From assembly GCF_000316685.1 (NCBI RefSeq), contig NC_019680.1, positions 3,605,407 to 3,669,406 on the forward strand: a stretch of DNA of 64,000 bases, given 5' to 3'. Made by a program: the position numbers and the translations under genes. Of this stretch, positions 52,376 to 61,265 are shown piece by piece. The notes beneath the pieces were generated by a model. That model was not told the origin of the DNA. It saw only the letters and a list, made by a program, of their open reading frames with translations, and ran no database searches. Within the stretch, counting starts at the first letter, position 1. Every line of letters begins with the position of its first letter. The DNA comes from Synechococcus sp. PCC 6312 (GTDB lineage Bacteria; Cyanobacteriota; Cyanobacteriia; Thermosynechococcales; Thermosynechococcaceae).

Positions 52376-53761
52376 ATGGACAGCACAACCAACGCCCTGA
52401 ATACCATTGAAAACGTGGTGATTATTGGCTCTGGCCCCGCCGGATATACAGCGGCGATTTATGCGGCTCGGGCTAACCTAAAACCTTTTATGTTTGAAGG
52501 GTTCCAGGCCGGCGGACTCCCAGGCGGACAACTGATGACGACGACTGAGGTTGAGAATTTTCCTGGATTTCCCGAAGGCTTACAAGGCCCGGAACTGATG
52601 CAACGGATGAAAGACCAGGCCATTCGCTGGGGCACGGAAATGGTCACAGAGGACGTTACCCATGTGGATTTCAGCCAGCGGCCCTTTGTGATTACCTCGG
52701 CCGAACGTCAAGTCAGAGCTAACAGCGTGATTATTGCCACCGGAGCCACCGCCAAACGCCTGGGACTGCCTGGAGAAACTGAATATTGGACGAAGGGAAT
52801 TTCTGCCTGTGCCATTTGTGATGGGGCCACACCCATTTTCCGGGATGGGGAACTGATTGTGATTGGGGGGGGAGACAGTGCCGCCGAAGAAGCCGTTTAC
52901 CTGACCAAATATGCCTCCCACGTTCATTTGCTGATCCGGACGGACAAAATGCGGGCCAGTAAAGCCATGCAGGATCGGGTCTTGGCTAATCCTAAAGTCA
53001 CAGTGCATCGCAATACGGTCGGGGTGGAAGTCTATGGGGATGGCAATCTAATGCAGGGCCTGGTGGTCAAAGATACGGTTACAGGGGAAGAGCGCAAAAT
53101 TTCTGCCAAGGGCCTGTTCTATGCCATCGGTCACAAACCCAACACCGATCTATTCCAAGGGCAACTGGATTTAGATGAAGTCGGCTATGTCGTCACCCAT
53201 CCGGGAAAAGCTGAAACTAGTCTCGCAGGGGTGTTTGCTGCCGGGGACGTTCAAGATCATGAATATCGCCAGGCCATTACTGCTGCCGGAAGTGGATGTA
53301 TGGCCGCCCTCGAAGCCGAACGCTGGTTATCGGCCAATAACTTGATCCAAGAATTTCACCAGGCCAACCCCGATGCCCACTACGAAGCCGAAGTCAAAGA
53401 AGCGACCCCTGCGACCACTGAAGCGACTTTTGATCCAGAAGCAACCAAACAGTATGGCGGCTATGCGCTGCGGAAACTCTTCCATGACAGTGATCGGCTG
53501 TTGATGGTCAAATATGTTTCCCCCACCTGTGGCCCCTGCCATACCCTCAAGCCCATTTTGGATCGGGTTGCGGATGAGTTTGCCGGGAAGATGCACCTGA
53601 TTGAAATTGACATCACGGTGGATAGTAATATTGCCGAACAGGCCGGAGTCACCAGCACCCCCACGATTCAACTGTTCAAAGATAAGGAATTGGTAGAGCA
53701 ATTGGTTGGGATGAAACCAAAAAGCAAATACCGGGAAACCATTCAGCACTATCTCAGCTAA
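52376..53761 (+). CDS. NADPH thioredoxin reductase-thioredoxin fusion (NTRC)
   Basis: A 461-residue bifunctional redox enzyme of the NTRC type. The reductase part has the FAD site GSGPAGY (18-24), the redox-active CAIC (145-148), the NADPH site [10 protein letters not shown] (about 164-173) and the second FAD motif FAAGDVQD (288-293). A linker of about 30 residues leads to the thioredoxin domain with CGPC (385-388) and the cis-Pro loop [15 protein letters not shown] uses NADPH to reduce 2-Cys peroxiredoxin and supports redox control of photosynthesis. It stands alone; the 3' neighbour is a small DUF29 gene. Length matches cyanobacterial NTRCs. Confidence 0.96.
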   Translation: MDSTTNALNTIENVVIIGSGPAGYTAAIYAARANLKPFMFEGFQAGGLPGGQLMTTTEVENFPGFPEGLQGPELMQRMKDQAIRWGTEMVTEDVTHVDFSQRPFVITSAERQVRANSVIIATGATAKRLGLPGETEYWTKGISACAICDGATPIFRDGELIVIGGGDSAAEEAVYLTKYASHVHLLIRTDKMRASKAMQDRVLANPKVTVHRNTVGVEVYGDGNLMQGLVVKDTVTGEERKISAKGLFYAIGHKPNTDLFQGQLDLDEVGYVVTHPGKAETSLAGVFAAGDVQDHEYRQAITAAGSGCMAALEAERWLSANNLIQEFHQANPDAHYEAEVKEATPATTEATFDPEATKQYGGYALRKLFHDSDRLLMVKYVSPTCGPCHTLKPILDRVADEFAGKMHLIEIDITVDSNIAEQAGVTSTPTIQLFKDKELVEQLVGMKPKSKYRETIQHYLS

Positions 53762-53919
53762 ACCAACCCCCACCTTAACTAAATTGTGCCGAATAGCGTT
53801 ATGGAAATGGAGATCAATGATTTATCTGTAATGCTATCCGGTACCTTAATTAGTTGTTATGTTCAGTCCTGCGAATACTTAGAAATACTAGAGTGGTTGT
53901 GGGCCTAGAGGTCGAAACG

Positions 53920-54291
53920 GTGAAAACAACGCCACATCAAACTTTATATCAAACCGATTATCTGGCCTGGGTGAAAGAAACCGCCAAACATCTGCGTGCG
54001 GGTAACTTTGCCGGCCTGGACGTAGAGGCATTAATTGAGGAGGTCGAAAGTTTAGGACACTCAGAACGCCATGGACTGAAATCCCAGTGGGTTCGGGTGA
54101 TAATGCACTTACTGAAGTTAGAAGCCCAGCCCCAGGCCAAAGAGTATCACAACAGTTGGGTATCGAGTCTGGTTAATGGCCTGGGTCAGATTGCCGATGC
54201 CCTAGAGGATTCCCCCAGTTTACACGGATATTTAAGTGAATCCGCCTATTTCTGGGGCCAACTCGCTGATTTGGGTGTAGCCACTTCTTAG
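53920..54291 (+). CDS. DUF29 family protein, short at the C-terminus
   Basis: A 123-residue DUF29 protein from GTG at 53920, which follows AGAGG by eight bases and yields the standard opening (KTTPHQTLYQTDYLAWVKETAKHLRAG). The family core IEEVESLGHSERHGLKSQWVRVIMHLLKL is clear. After SLHGYLSESAY the sequence departs from the usual DUF29 end (a helix and a Pro-rich tail of about 30 residues), so it may be frameshifted or deleted. A TTG at 53854 would extend the N-terminus by 22 residues with no family support. DUF29 proteins are frequent in cyanobacteria, of unknown function. Its stop shares bases with that of the convergent coiled-coil gene (TTAG at 54288-54291). Confidence 0.72.
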   Translation: MKTTPHQTLYQTDYLAWVKETAKHLRAGNFAGLDVEALIEEVESLGHSERHGLKSQWVRVIMHLLKLEAQPQAKEYHNSWVSSLVNGLGQIADALEDSPSLHGYLSESAYFWGQLADLGVATS

Positions 54292-54878
54292 TGCTTATGA
54301 CGGGGGGCTTGGTGTTGGAGATGTTGGCGGCCATTGCGAACCACTCGCAGCATTTCCAAAAATTGATTTTCCATATCCCCTAAGACTTTATAGGCATAGG
54401 CATCAGCATCGGTTTGGGTTTGTTGAGCATCTGCTTCGGCCCGGTGACGTAACTGATAAATTTCCTGTTCAGCCTGTTGTCGCATCCGATTGAGATCATC
54501 CACAGTCCGTTGCCGGAGAGCCTCCACTTCCCGTTGGACATTTTCCCGAATTTTCTGAGCTTCCATTTCCGCCTGTTGGACAATCCGCAACTCATCAGCA
54601 ATTTCGGCTGCTTTCTGTTTTGCTTTTTGGACAATATCCTGGGAAAAATTCTGGGCCTGGCTAATGATTTCATCTCGTTTGGCCAAGATTCGCTCGGCTG
54701 TAAGGACTGTCTCAGGGATTTTTTTCTCAATTTCTTCGAGGTGATGGAGAATCTCTTCCTCGGCGATGATTTTGCGGCCGGTTAAGGGAATTTTGACCCC
54801 TTCCATAATCAGCAACTCTTCTAATTCCCGAAGTTGTTGCAACAGCGGTAAATCAGCGGGGGAGGTGGTCGGAATCAT
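54288..54878 (-). CDS. Coiled-coil protein translated with CoaD
   Basis: A 196-residue protein from ATG 54878, with few hydrophobic patches and long Glu/Gln/Arg-rich helices (about 40-180) of high coiled-coil potential. Examples are [38 protein letters not shown] in the middle and [22 protein letters not shown] later. The tail ends in [24 protein letters not shown], a conserved-looking amphipathic end. The layout resembles cyanobacterial DivIVA-like or ATP-synthase-b-like proteins but the DivIVA signature is absent, so I leave it unnamed. Its ATG overlaps the stop of coaD by four bases (ATGA at 54875-54878); an earlier frame start at 54944 would overlap coaD by 70 bases. Confidence 0.75.
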   Translation of the reverse strand: MIPTTSPADLPLLQQLRELEELLIMEGVKIPLTGRKIIAEEEILHHLEEIEKKIPETVLTAERILAKRDEIISQAQNFSQDIVQKAKQKAAEIADELRIVQQAEMEAQKIRENVQREVEALRQRTVDDLNRMRQQAEQEIYQLRHRAEADAQQTQTDADAYAYKVLGDMENQFLEMLRVVRNGRQHLQHQAPRHKH

Positions 54879-55405
54879 CGGGACTCCGCGATTATCAATG
54901 GGGCGGTTGTCGGTGGGTTGACTGGTGGGGTTGGGTTGAAACATCGTCCTAAGTCCTGAACAACATTGGGGGGAACCAGATGAGTAACACTGCCACCAAA
55001 GCGAGCAATTTCTTTGACGAGGCTACTACTTAAAAAACTATATTCATTGGATGTGGTCAGAAAAACTGTTTCCACCTCCGGCCATAAACTCTTATTAGTA
55101 TGGGCCATTTGCAACTCGTACTCAAAATCAGACAAAACCCGTAATCCTCTTAACAAAACTTTCGCCCCCTGGATTTGGGCATAGGTCACGGTTAAGCCAT
55201 CAAAGGTATCCACGTCCACATTGCTGAGATGCTCAGTGCAGGTGCGAATTTGCTGAATCCGTTCTTCTACAGTAAACAACGGCTGTTTTTGTAAATTTCG
55301 GGAAACAGCCACAATCACCCGCTCAAACAAGCGGCAGCCCCGTTGAATCACATCCAAGTGGCCGAGGGTGATGGGATCAAAACTACCCGGATAAATTGCA
55401 ATCAT
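54875..55405 (-). CDS. coaD: Phosphopantetheine adenylyltransferase
   Basis: CoaD transfers AMP to 4'-phosphopantetheine, the fourth step of coenzyme A synthesis. The 176-residue protein opens with the T/HxGH nucleotidyltransferase region [22 protein letters not shown], and carries the substrate loop [38 protein letters not shown] and the ISSSxVKEIA motif as [15 protein letters not shown]. The C-terminal extension (about residues 160-176, rich in Pro and Thr) is longer than in E. coli (159). The gene precedes the coiled-coil partner with a four-base overlap. ATG at 55405 is the usual start. Confidence 0.96.
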   Translation of the reverse strand: MIAIYPGSFDPITLGHLDVIQRGCRLFERVIVAVSRNLQKQPLFTVEERIQQIRTCTEHLSNVDVDTFDGLTVTYAQIQGAKVLLRGLRVLSDFEYELQMAHTNKSLWPEVETVFLTTSNEYSFLSSSLVKEIARFGGSVTHLVPPNVVQDLGRCFNPTPPVNPPTTAPLIIAESR

Positions 55406-55588
55406 GGAGATTTGTCAAAAACGAGAAAACATAGGGCTGATTATAGGGTTTATCTCCCCCGCGCTGGTTTTTGACCTGATGGCTGCTGATCCTCGGACTG
55501 GGGTTCATCATCGGTATGACTGGGGGATGCAACCTTTTTTGGCGAACCTTGTTAAAATCACTGACAAGTCAGGCGAGGAGACCGATTC

Positions 55589-56026
55589 ATGAATGCAGCC
55601 GAACAAGCCGTGGGGCTTTCCATGACAACCAAGATTGCGGCAGTGGTGAATTTGGTCAAGCAGGAATTTCCTGATATGAAGGTGGATCTCAAACCCTGGG
55701 CCAATGACCCCAGTACAAGAGAATTAGTCGATCCCGACTCTATTGATTTAGCCTTCCATCTTCCTGGGTGGAGTCGCCGTTGTCAGGCCCGCAGTCTTTT
55801 GCTCCAAATTCGCTTGTTTCGAGATCCAATCTCTGAGGAACAGCGGGCTATTGGTGTCGAAGCCGTGGGTCTGAGTTTCCAGGGAGAACAATGGCGGCTT
55901 TCAACCGTGGGCAATTGGCAACTCATGGGTCAAAATCTACCCCAGGCCGCAGTCCAAAACCAACTCCGACAAATCTGCGAGCAAATTCTAGGACTCTTTA
56001 GCCCCCCCACAGCCACAGAAACGTAG
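55589..56026 (+). CDS. Conserved small cyanobacterial protein of unknown function
   Basis: A 145-residue soluble protein without a recognised domain. A moderately hydrophobic N-terminal helix (MTTKIAAVVNLVKQEFPDM) is followed by DLKPWANDPSTRELVDPDSIDLAFHLPGWSRRCQARSLLLQIR, and a C-terminal half with GVEAVGLSFQGEQWRLSTVGNW and a final helix. No signal peptide or metal motif is seen. GAGGAG eight bases before the ATG is a strong ribosome site, so the gene is likely real. The downstream phytochelatin-synthase-like gene starts 21 bases after its stop in the same direction, so they may be co-transcribed. A larger reading frame upstream at 55404 lacks support. Confidence 0.7.
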   Translation: MNAAEQAVGLSMTTKIAAVVNLVKQEFPDMKVDLKPWANDPSTRELVDPDSIDLAFHLPGWSRRCQARSLLLQIRLFRDPISEEQRAIGVEAVGLSFQGEQWRLSTVGNWQLMGQNLPQAAVQNQLRQICEQILGLFSPPTATET

Positions 56027-56047
56027 CCCAGATACCAGAGAAAGACG

Positions 56048-56821
56048 ATGTTTAAGGGGGGTGAAATAATTTTGAATCTTCTGATCAAGGGGTTGGGGAT
56101 CTCGACCTTCCTGATGCTGGGCTTGGGTCGAAGTTGGCTAGGCACACCGGCCTGGGGACAAACCTTAACCTTAGAAGCCGGGCTAACCTCTTTAACATCT
56201 AGAACTGGCGAATCACTACTGGAAACCAGCCAAGCTAAGGCCGATGTTTTGCCCCTCATGAGCCACTTTGTCACCCAAATTAACCCAGCCTATTGTGGTG
56301 TGGCCAGTAGTGTCATGGTCTTAAATGCCTTAGGCGTTACAACTGCAAATACACCGGCCTGGCAACGGGGCTATCTGAACCAAGACACCATTTTTACTCC
56401 CCAAACCAATGCGGTGATTGATCGGCATCTGATTGCTCACCAGGGGTTAACCCTATCCCAGTTGGCCGAATTCTTACAGACCTATCCCGTCACGGTAGAG
56501 CGATATTACGGGTCTGATCTGGGCCTGGCGGAATTTCGGCAAATTCTGGGCATATCCCTCGGAAAGGCTAATCAATACATCTTGGTGAATTATTTACGCT
56601 CCAGTATTGGTCAGGAAACAGGGGGACATATTTCACCGTTGGCCGCCTATCATGCCGAGCAGGATCAGGTGTTGATCTTAGATGTAGCCCGCTACAAATA
56701 TCCGCCGATCTGGGTTTCTGTCCAGGCCCTCTGGCAAGCAATGGGAACGATAGATCCAGTCTCAGGTAAATCCCGTGGTTTTTTAGTCATTCGCAACCGG
56801 GAGCCAAAGGCGAAAAACTAG
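56048..56821 (+). CDS. Exported phytochelatin synthase-like protein
   Basis: A 257-residue protein of the phytochelatin synthase family (papain-like fold). The N-terminus carries a signal peptide (hydrophobic 10-28 with LLIKGLGISTFLMLGLG; likely cleavage at AWG-Q near residue 37). The triad is visible: Cys in NPAYCGVASSVMVLNAL, His in GGHISPLAAYH and Asp in LDVARYKYPPIWV. Cyanobacterial half-length homologues hydrolyse the Gly from glutathione and do little phytochelatin polymerisation, because the eukaryotic C-terminal half is lacking. Location after export would be periplasm or lumen. It may help in metal or thiol handling. It lies 21 bases after a hypothetical gene, likely in one transcript. 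Confidence 0.88.
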   Translation: MFKGGEIILNLLIKGLGISTFLMLGLGRSWLGTPAWGQTLTLEAGLTSLTSRTGESLLETSQAKADVLPLMSHFVTQINPAYCGVASSVMVLNALGVTTANTPAWQRGYLNQDTIFTPQTNAVIDRHLIAHQGLTLSQLAEFLQTYPVTVERYYGSDLGLAEFRQILGISLGKANQYILVNYLRSSIGQETGGHISPLAAYHAEQDQVLILDVARYKYPPIWVSVQALWQAMGTIDPVSGKSRGFLVIRNREPKAKN

Positions 56822-56835
56822 GCATCTTCAGGGCT

Positions 56836-58227
56836 TTAGATGCGAGCAAGGCCTTGATGTCTGGCACAATGTTCTACCGCCGCCGCCACTGCTGGAGCCA
56901 CCCGCCGATCAAAGACAGAGGGGACAATAAATTCCCGGTTCAGTTCGCTGGGAGTCACGAGTTCGGCAATGGCTTGCGCGGCCTGGAGAAACATCTCGGT
57001 GGTTAAGGCTTTCGCTCGACAGCCCAAGGCTCCTTTGAAGACACCCGGAAACGCCAAAACATTATTAATTTGATTGGGGTAATCACTCCGGCCAGTGGCC
57101 ATAACGGCAACAATATCGCGGACTAGTTCCGGTTGAATTTCGGGAATCGGGTTAGCCATCGCAAAGACAATTGGATCCGGGGCCATGGATTTGACCATCT
57201 CCACAGAAACCACTCCGGGCGCACTCACCCCTAAAAAAACATCCGCATTGGTCATGGCGGCGGCTAAATTCCCAGCCTGTTTGACGGCAAATTCTTTTTT
57301 TCCAGGGGTTAAATCCGTCCGATCCAGGGAAATAATTCCTTTGGAGTCACAGAGGAAAATATCCGTCACCCCGGCCTGGCGCAATAATCGGGCAATGGCC
57401 ACCCCCGCCGCCCCGGCCCCATTAATGACAATCCGCACCTGAGGGAGGGTTTTATTGACTAACTTCAAGGCATTGAATAACGCCGCTAGGGAGACAATGG
57501 CAGTTCCATGTTGATCATCATGGAAAATCGGAATATCCAGTTCTTGCTTGAGACGAGTTTCCACTTCAAAGCAACGGGGCGCGCTAATATCTTCCAAGTT
57601 CACTCCCCCAAAGACCGGCGCAATATGCTTCACGGCCTGGACAATTTCATCCACATCTTGGGTATCCAGACAAATTGGAAAGGCATCCAGGCCCCCAAAC
57701 TCTTGAAACAACATCGCCTTGCCTTCCATCACGGGTAACGCTGCCTCTGGCCCCAAATTCCCCAGGCCCAGGACTGCACTCCCATCTGTCACAATCGCCA
57801 CCATATGCCCCTTGACGGTTAAGCGATGCACCTGATCCGGATCTTGGGCAATGGCGGTACAAATCCGACCCACCCCCGGCGTATAGGCCATGGCTAAATC
57901 ATCCTGCCCTTGGAGGGGAATCTTGCTGGTAACGGTAATTTTGCCACCCTGATGCAGGTTAAATGTCCGGTCAAAGACCTCCAAGATGTGGCAGTGGGTT
58001 TGCTCCTTAACGGCGTTAACAATGGCTTCGGCGTGTTCCGTACTGGCAGCGGCCACATTGACATCACGAACTGTAAAATCTCGGCTATGTTTGACCAAAT
58101 TGATATGTCCTAAATCACCTCCGACTTCGGCAATGGCCTGGAGAATTCGGGCTAACATTCCTGGCTGTTGGGGAATCTCAATCCGCATCGTCAAGCTAAA
58201 ACTGGGGTTCGGCGTAAGGACGGTCAT
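56836..58227 (-). CDS. NADP-dependent malic enzyme with N-terminal ACT domain
   Basis: A 463-residue malic enzyme (malate + NAD(P)+ to pyruvate, CO2 and NAD(P)H). About residues 11-85 form an ACT domain (LTMRIEIPQQPGMLARILQAIAEVGGDLGHI), a likely allosteric sensor for an amino acid. The catalytic part has AYTPGVGRICTAI, VTDGSAVLGLGNLGPEAALPVMEGKA and the metal ligands of PIFHDDQHGTAIV. The NAD(P) fold is at INGAGAAGVAIARLL. Cyanobacterial malic enzymes supply NADPH and pyruvate and link to carbon partition. The ACT fusion suggests feedback. The gene is separate from its neighbours and convergent with the phytochelatin-synthase-like gene, with a 14-base gap. Confidence 0.93.
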   Translation of the reverse strand: MTVLTPNPSFSLTMRIEIPQQPGMLARILQAIAEVGGDLGHINLVKHSRDFTVRDVNVAAASTEHAEAIVNAVKEQTHCHILEVFDRTFNLHQGGKITVTSKIPLQGQDDLAMAYTPGVGRICTAIAQDPDQVHRLTVKGHMVAIVTDGSAVLGLGNLGPEAALPVMEGKAMLFQEFGGLDAFPICLDTQDVDEIVQAVKHIAPVFGGVNLEDISAPRCFEVETRLKQELDIPIFHDDQHGTAIVSLAALFNALKLVNKTLPQVRIVINGAGAAGVAIARLLRQAGVTDIFLCDSKGIISLDRTDLTPGKKEFAVKQAGNLAAAMTNADVFLGVSAPGVVSVEMVKSMAPDPIVFAMANPIPEIQPELVRDIVAVMATGRSDYPNQINNVLAFPGVFKGALGCRAKALTTEMFLQAAQAIAELVTPSELNREFIVPSVFDRRVAPAVAAAVEHCARHQGLARI

Positions 58228-58304
58228 AGACGTGGTGATTTAAGTTCAGTGCGAATCAAGCTTAACCCAATCCCTTGGCCTGGGGGAGTCTTAGTCCAAA
58301 GAAT

Positions 58305-58613
58305 TTAGGCTTTGGTATCAAAAAATACAACCTTAGCCCATAAACCAAGGGTCGCTGCCAACGCAGGGAAAATAAACGTAAGAATCCGGCTATCTGTGGC
58401 CCGCTGTTGAGTTCGTAAGTCTGAAACTTCTTGCTTTAGATCACCAATTTTGTCTTCAATACCTTTGAGGCACTCATCGGTGCGGGCCGCATCCACTTCA
58501 AAGCGTTTATCCAGGGTTTGCACATCTTAACGAATCACGGTGATGTCCGCTTACATGGCCTGGATGACAGTTAATACTTGTCCCAGATTGGATTGAGTTG
58601 TGACTTCTGACAT
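58305..58613 (-). pseudogene. Small coiled-coil membrane protein gene with two in-frame stops
   Basis: Read from the ATG at 58613 (AGGA nine bases upstream), the frame is 102 codons long except for two TAA codons at positions 21 and 29. Each could be a CAA (Gln) changed by one C-to-T transition: the flanks MSEVTTQSNLGQVLTVIQAM-stop-ADITVIR-stop-DVQTLDKRF run on without shift. The rest is a coiled coil (about 32-75, KRFEVDAARTDECLKGIEDK then LKQEVSDLRTQQ) and a single membrane helix (about 78-97). Only the downstream 72 codons are open, from a GTG at 58523. The pattern suggests a recently inactivated gene, or translation restarting at the GTG. No known function. Confidence 0.78.
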
Positions 58614-58693
58614 GATCAATATCCTGAGTTAGCCATGGCAATATATCCAAGATATAAGCTGAAAATTCTAGGTTTAACAAGGGATAGGAATTG

Positions 58694-61111
58694 TTAGCTG
58701 TGTTCACGGAGAAAGGGGGGAACTAACTCTGGGGGTAAAGGACGAGAATACCAGTAACCTTGACCATGGGGGCAGCCAAGGGTTTTCAATGTTGCAAGTT
58801 GGCTATCGGTTTCAATTCCTTCAGCAACAACATCTAACTTGAGAATTTGAGCTAGGGAAATAACGGCATGGACAACTTCTAAGTTTTCTGGGGTCTGCTC
58901 CATGCATGTAATAAAGGAACGGTCAATTTTGATGCTATCTAGGGGTAAATGGCTTAAATAACTGAGGGAAGAGTACCCGGTGCCAAAATCATCAATAACC
59001 GTTTGAATCCCCAAGGCCTTGAGTTCATGGAGCATTTGCCGAGCGGATTGAAGATGTTCCATTAAAATACTTTCGGTGATTTCTACTTTCAGACAGGAAC
59101 CAGGCACTTTATTAGCCTTGAGAATATTAGAAATCTGCTCAACCAAGGTGGCCTGGGAAAACTGTTTACTGGAGAGGTTGATGCTCAAACCAATATCCTC
59201 GGTAAATTCGTAAGGATAGCTTTCTCGCCAGAGGTGAAACTGTTGACAGGCGGTTTGTAAGACCCAAGTTCCCAAGGGAATAATCAGTCCGGTTTCTTCG
59301 GCAATAGGGATAAAGTCTGCGGGGGAAATCATGCCTTTGGTGGGATGGGGCCAGCGTACCAAGGTTTCCAGGCCAACTAGCTTTTGGGTACTCAGGTTGA
59401 AAATTGGTTGATAGACGAGGGTAAATTCGCCACGCTCCACAGCCTGCCACATTTCCAATTCCAAATTCAGGCGTTGGCTGACTTGGAGGTAAAGTTGCGA
59501 ATTAAATACTTCATACCGATTTTTCCCCAGGCCTTTGGCTCGATACATGGCCGTGTCCGCATCTCGGAGCAGTTCTTCCGGTTTCTGGTAGTCCGGTGTG
59601 CCCATCACCAGGCCAATGGTGGCAGTGGTATAGAGATTATACTGATTAACCTTGAAGGGAATCGCTAGCCGATTAATTAAATGTTGGGCAATGGTTTCGG
59701 CCTGGGCCTGATCCCGGAGTTGTTCCAAAATAATCACAAATTCATCCCCAGCCATCCGGGCGACAAAATCCTGGGGACTGACGGCACGTTTTAAACGTTG
59801 GGCAATTTCCTGGAGAAAACCATCACCGACGGAATGCCCCAGACTATCGTTAATGGTTTTGAAGCGATCCAAGTCTAAACAGAGGATGGCATAGGCATTG
59901 TCGGGCCGCTCTATCGTCTCTTGAAGGCGTAAAGACAATAAATCCCGGTTGGGCAGTCCGGTTAAGGAGTCATGTTGGGCCTGGTGACGGAGGCGATTTT
60001 CCAGTTCTTTGCGTTCATTGAGTTCGGTCTGGAGTTGGCTGTAAAGTTCGGCCTGGTGAATGGCAATCGCAACTTGGGTGGATAGTTGGCGAACTAGATT
60101 GACTTCTTCAGCGGCCCATTCCCGCGGTTGGCTACATTGATGGGTAATGATCAGGCCCCAGAGCTTACCGGCCACCACAATCGGAACGACTAAATTTGCT
60201 TGGATATCGTAACACTGGAGGAGTTCTTTATGACAAGGGTGCAGTTTAGCAGTGTGGATATTTCCCAAAGCCTGAATACGCCCATTTTGATACTGGTCAA
60301 CAAAGTTTTGAGAGAAGCAATGATCATGAATCACATCCCCTAACACTGAGGGCCAAGGGGCGATAACGGCCTCATTCACCATTGTTCCCGAATAATTTGG
60401 ACGAAACCGATAGATCACGACCCGATCTGCTTTTAAGAATTGGCGAATTTCCTGGACAGTGGTATTGAGAATCGTCTCTAGGTCTAAGGAAGCATGAATA
60501 TTCTGGGTGATTTGAATAACAAGACGTTCCTGTTCTGCTTTTTGCCAGAGAGCTTGTTTATTGCGGTGGCGTTCTTGAGCATAGTGGATCGCCCGCGCAA
60601 GGATTCTGGGGCTGAGTTCATTATTGACTAAGTAATCTTGGACACCAAAATGGAGTAGCGCCAGGCCCAAAGATTCATGCTCTGGCGGGCTAATCAGAAT
60701 TAAGGGAATAGAGGAGGCAATGGTATCTAACTGGTTGATGATGGCCTGAGGATTCTCGAGGGGCAAGATCAAGATTAAGAGGATAGGTGGAGTTGGGTTG
60801 CTTAAATGGGCCTGAGCGGCTTCAAGACTGGGGTAATGCTCCACTTGGCAGAAGTCCAGCAAATCACAGGCCTGGTCAAGAAGATGTTGCAGGTGTGCAG
60901 CTTGGTGAAGATTGGGATCAATAAAAATTACATGAATGCTAGATGCCGAACAAGAATTAGACGGCTGAACTGATGGATGCTCTAAATACTGATCCCAGGC
61001 CTGAGGGGGAGGTGTGGGTTGTAACTCCGGGGAATATTTAGACACAGCGGAACCACCCCAAGCAAAAGCCTTGATAGAATTTTGAGTCGCTAGGTATTGA
61101 AAAAGACTCAT
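58694..61111 (-). CDS. DXCF-type cyanobacteriochrome with GGDEF and EAL domains
   Basis: An 805-residue photoreceptor for cyclic-di-GMP. About 58-180 is a degenerate receiver-like domain. The GAF domain (about 195-355) has both chromophore cysteines of DXCF cyanobacteriochromes: Cys265 in DHCF (263-266) and Cys293 in HPCH (291-294), 28 residues apart as in TePixJ, and the CBCR motif AGKLWGLIITHQCSQPREW. This type binds bilin and senses blue/green light. A GGDEF domain follows (about 375-540) with AGDEF (454-458), which can be active. The EAL domain (about 550-800) has ETL in place of EAL, with GLETLVRW, KVEITES and DDFGTGYSSLSYL retained. The set resembles SesC (Tlr0911) of Thermosynechococcus in order, but orthology is not proven. 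Confidence 0.88.
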   Translation of the reverse strand: MSLFQYLATQNSIKAFAWGGSAVSKYSPELQPTPPPQAWDQYLEHPSVQPSNSCSASSIHVIFIDPNLHQAAHLQHLLDQACDLLDFCQVEHYPSLEAAQAHLSNPTPPILLILILPLENPQAIINQLDTIASSIPLILISPPEHESLGLALLHFGVQDYLVNNELSPRILARAIHYAQERHRNKQALWQKAEQERLVIQITQNIHASLDLETILNTTVQEIRQFLKADRVVIYRFRPNYSGTMVNEAVIAPWPSVLGDVIHDHCFSQNFVDQYQNGRIQALGNIHTAKLHPCHKELLQCYDIQANLVVPIVVAGKLWGLIITHQCSQPREWAAEEVNLVRQLSTQVAIAIHQAELYSQLQTELNERKELENRLRHQAQHDSLTGLPNRDLLSLRLQETIERPDNAYAILCLDLDRFKTINDSLGHSVGDGFLQEIAQRLKRAVSPQDFVARMAGDEFVIILEQLRDQAQAETIAQHLINRLAIPFKVNQYNLYTTATIGLVMGTPDYQKPEELLRDADTAMYRAKGLGKNRYEVFNSQLYLQVSQRLNLELEMWQAVERGEFTLVYQPIFNLSTQKLVGLETLVRWPHPTKGMISPADFIPIAEETGLIIPLGTWVLQTACQQFHLWRESYPYEFTEDIGLSINLSSKQFSQATLVEQISNILKANKVPGSCLKVEITESILMEHLQSARQMLHELKALGIQTVIDDFGTGYSSLSYLSHLPLDSIKIDRSFITCMEQTPENLEVVHAVISLAQILKLDVVAEGIETDSQLATLKTLGCPHGQGYWYSRPLPPELVPPFLREHS

Positions 61112-61265
61112 TAATTTTATTATGCCTCAAGACTATTTCCTCTGTCACCTCAGCAAGAACTAGCAAGGTCTCAGTCCAGGCCAGTCAGAAATGTTACTAA
61201 GCGTGATCAAATCTAGGGGGGCAAAAAAACTTTGCTAAGATCAGAAAACCACTTTGATCGGCCCC

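Noticed and set aside
55404-55592. 62-codon plus-strand frame just after coaD
   Set aside because: It begins on the divergent coaD start, has no ribosome site of its own, no similarity that I recognise, and overlaps the start region of the real 55589 gene.
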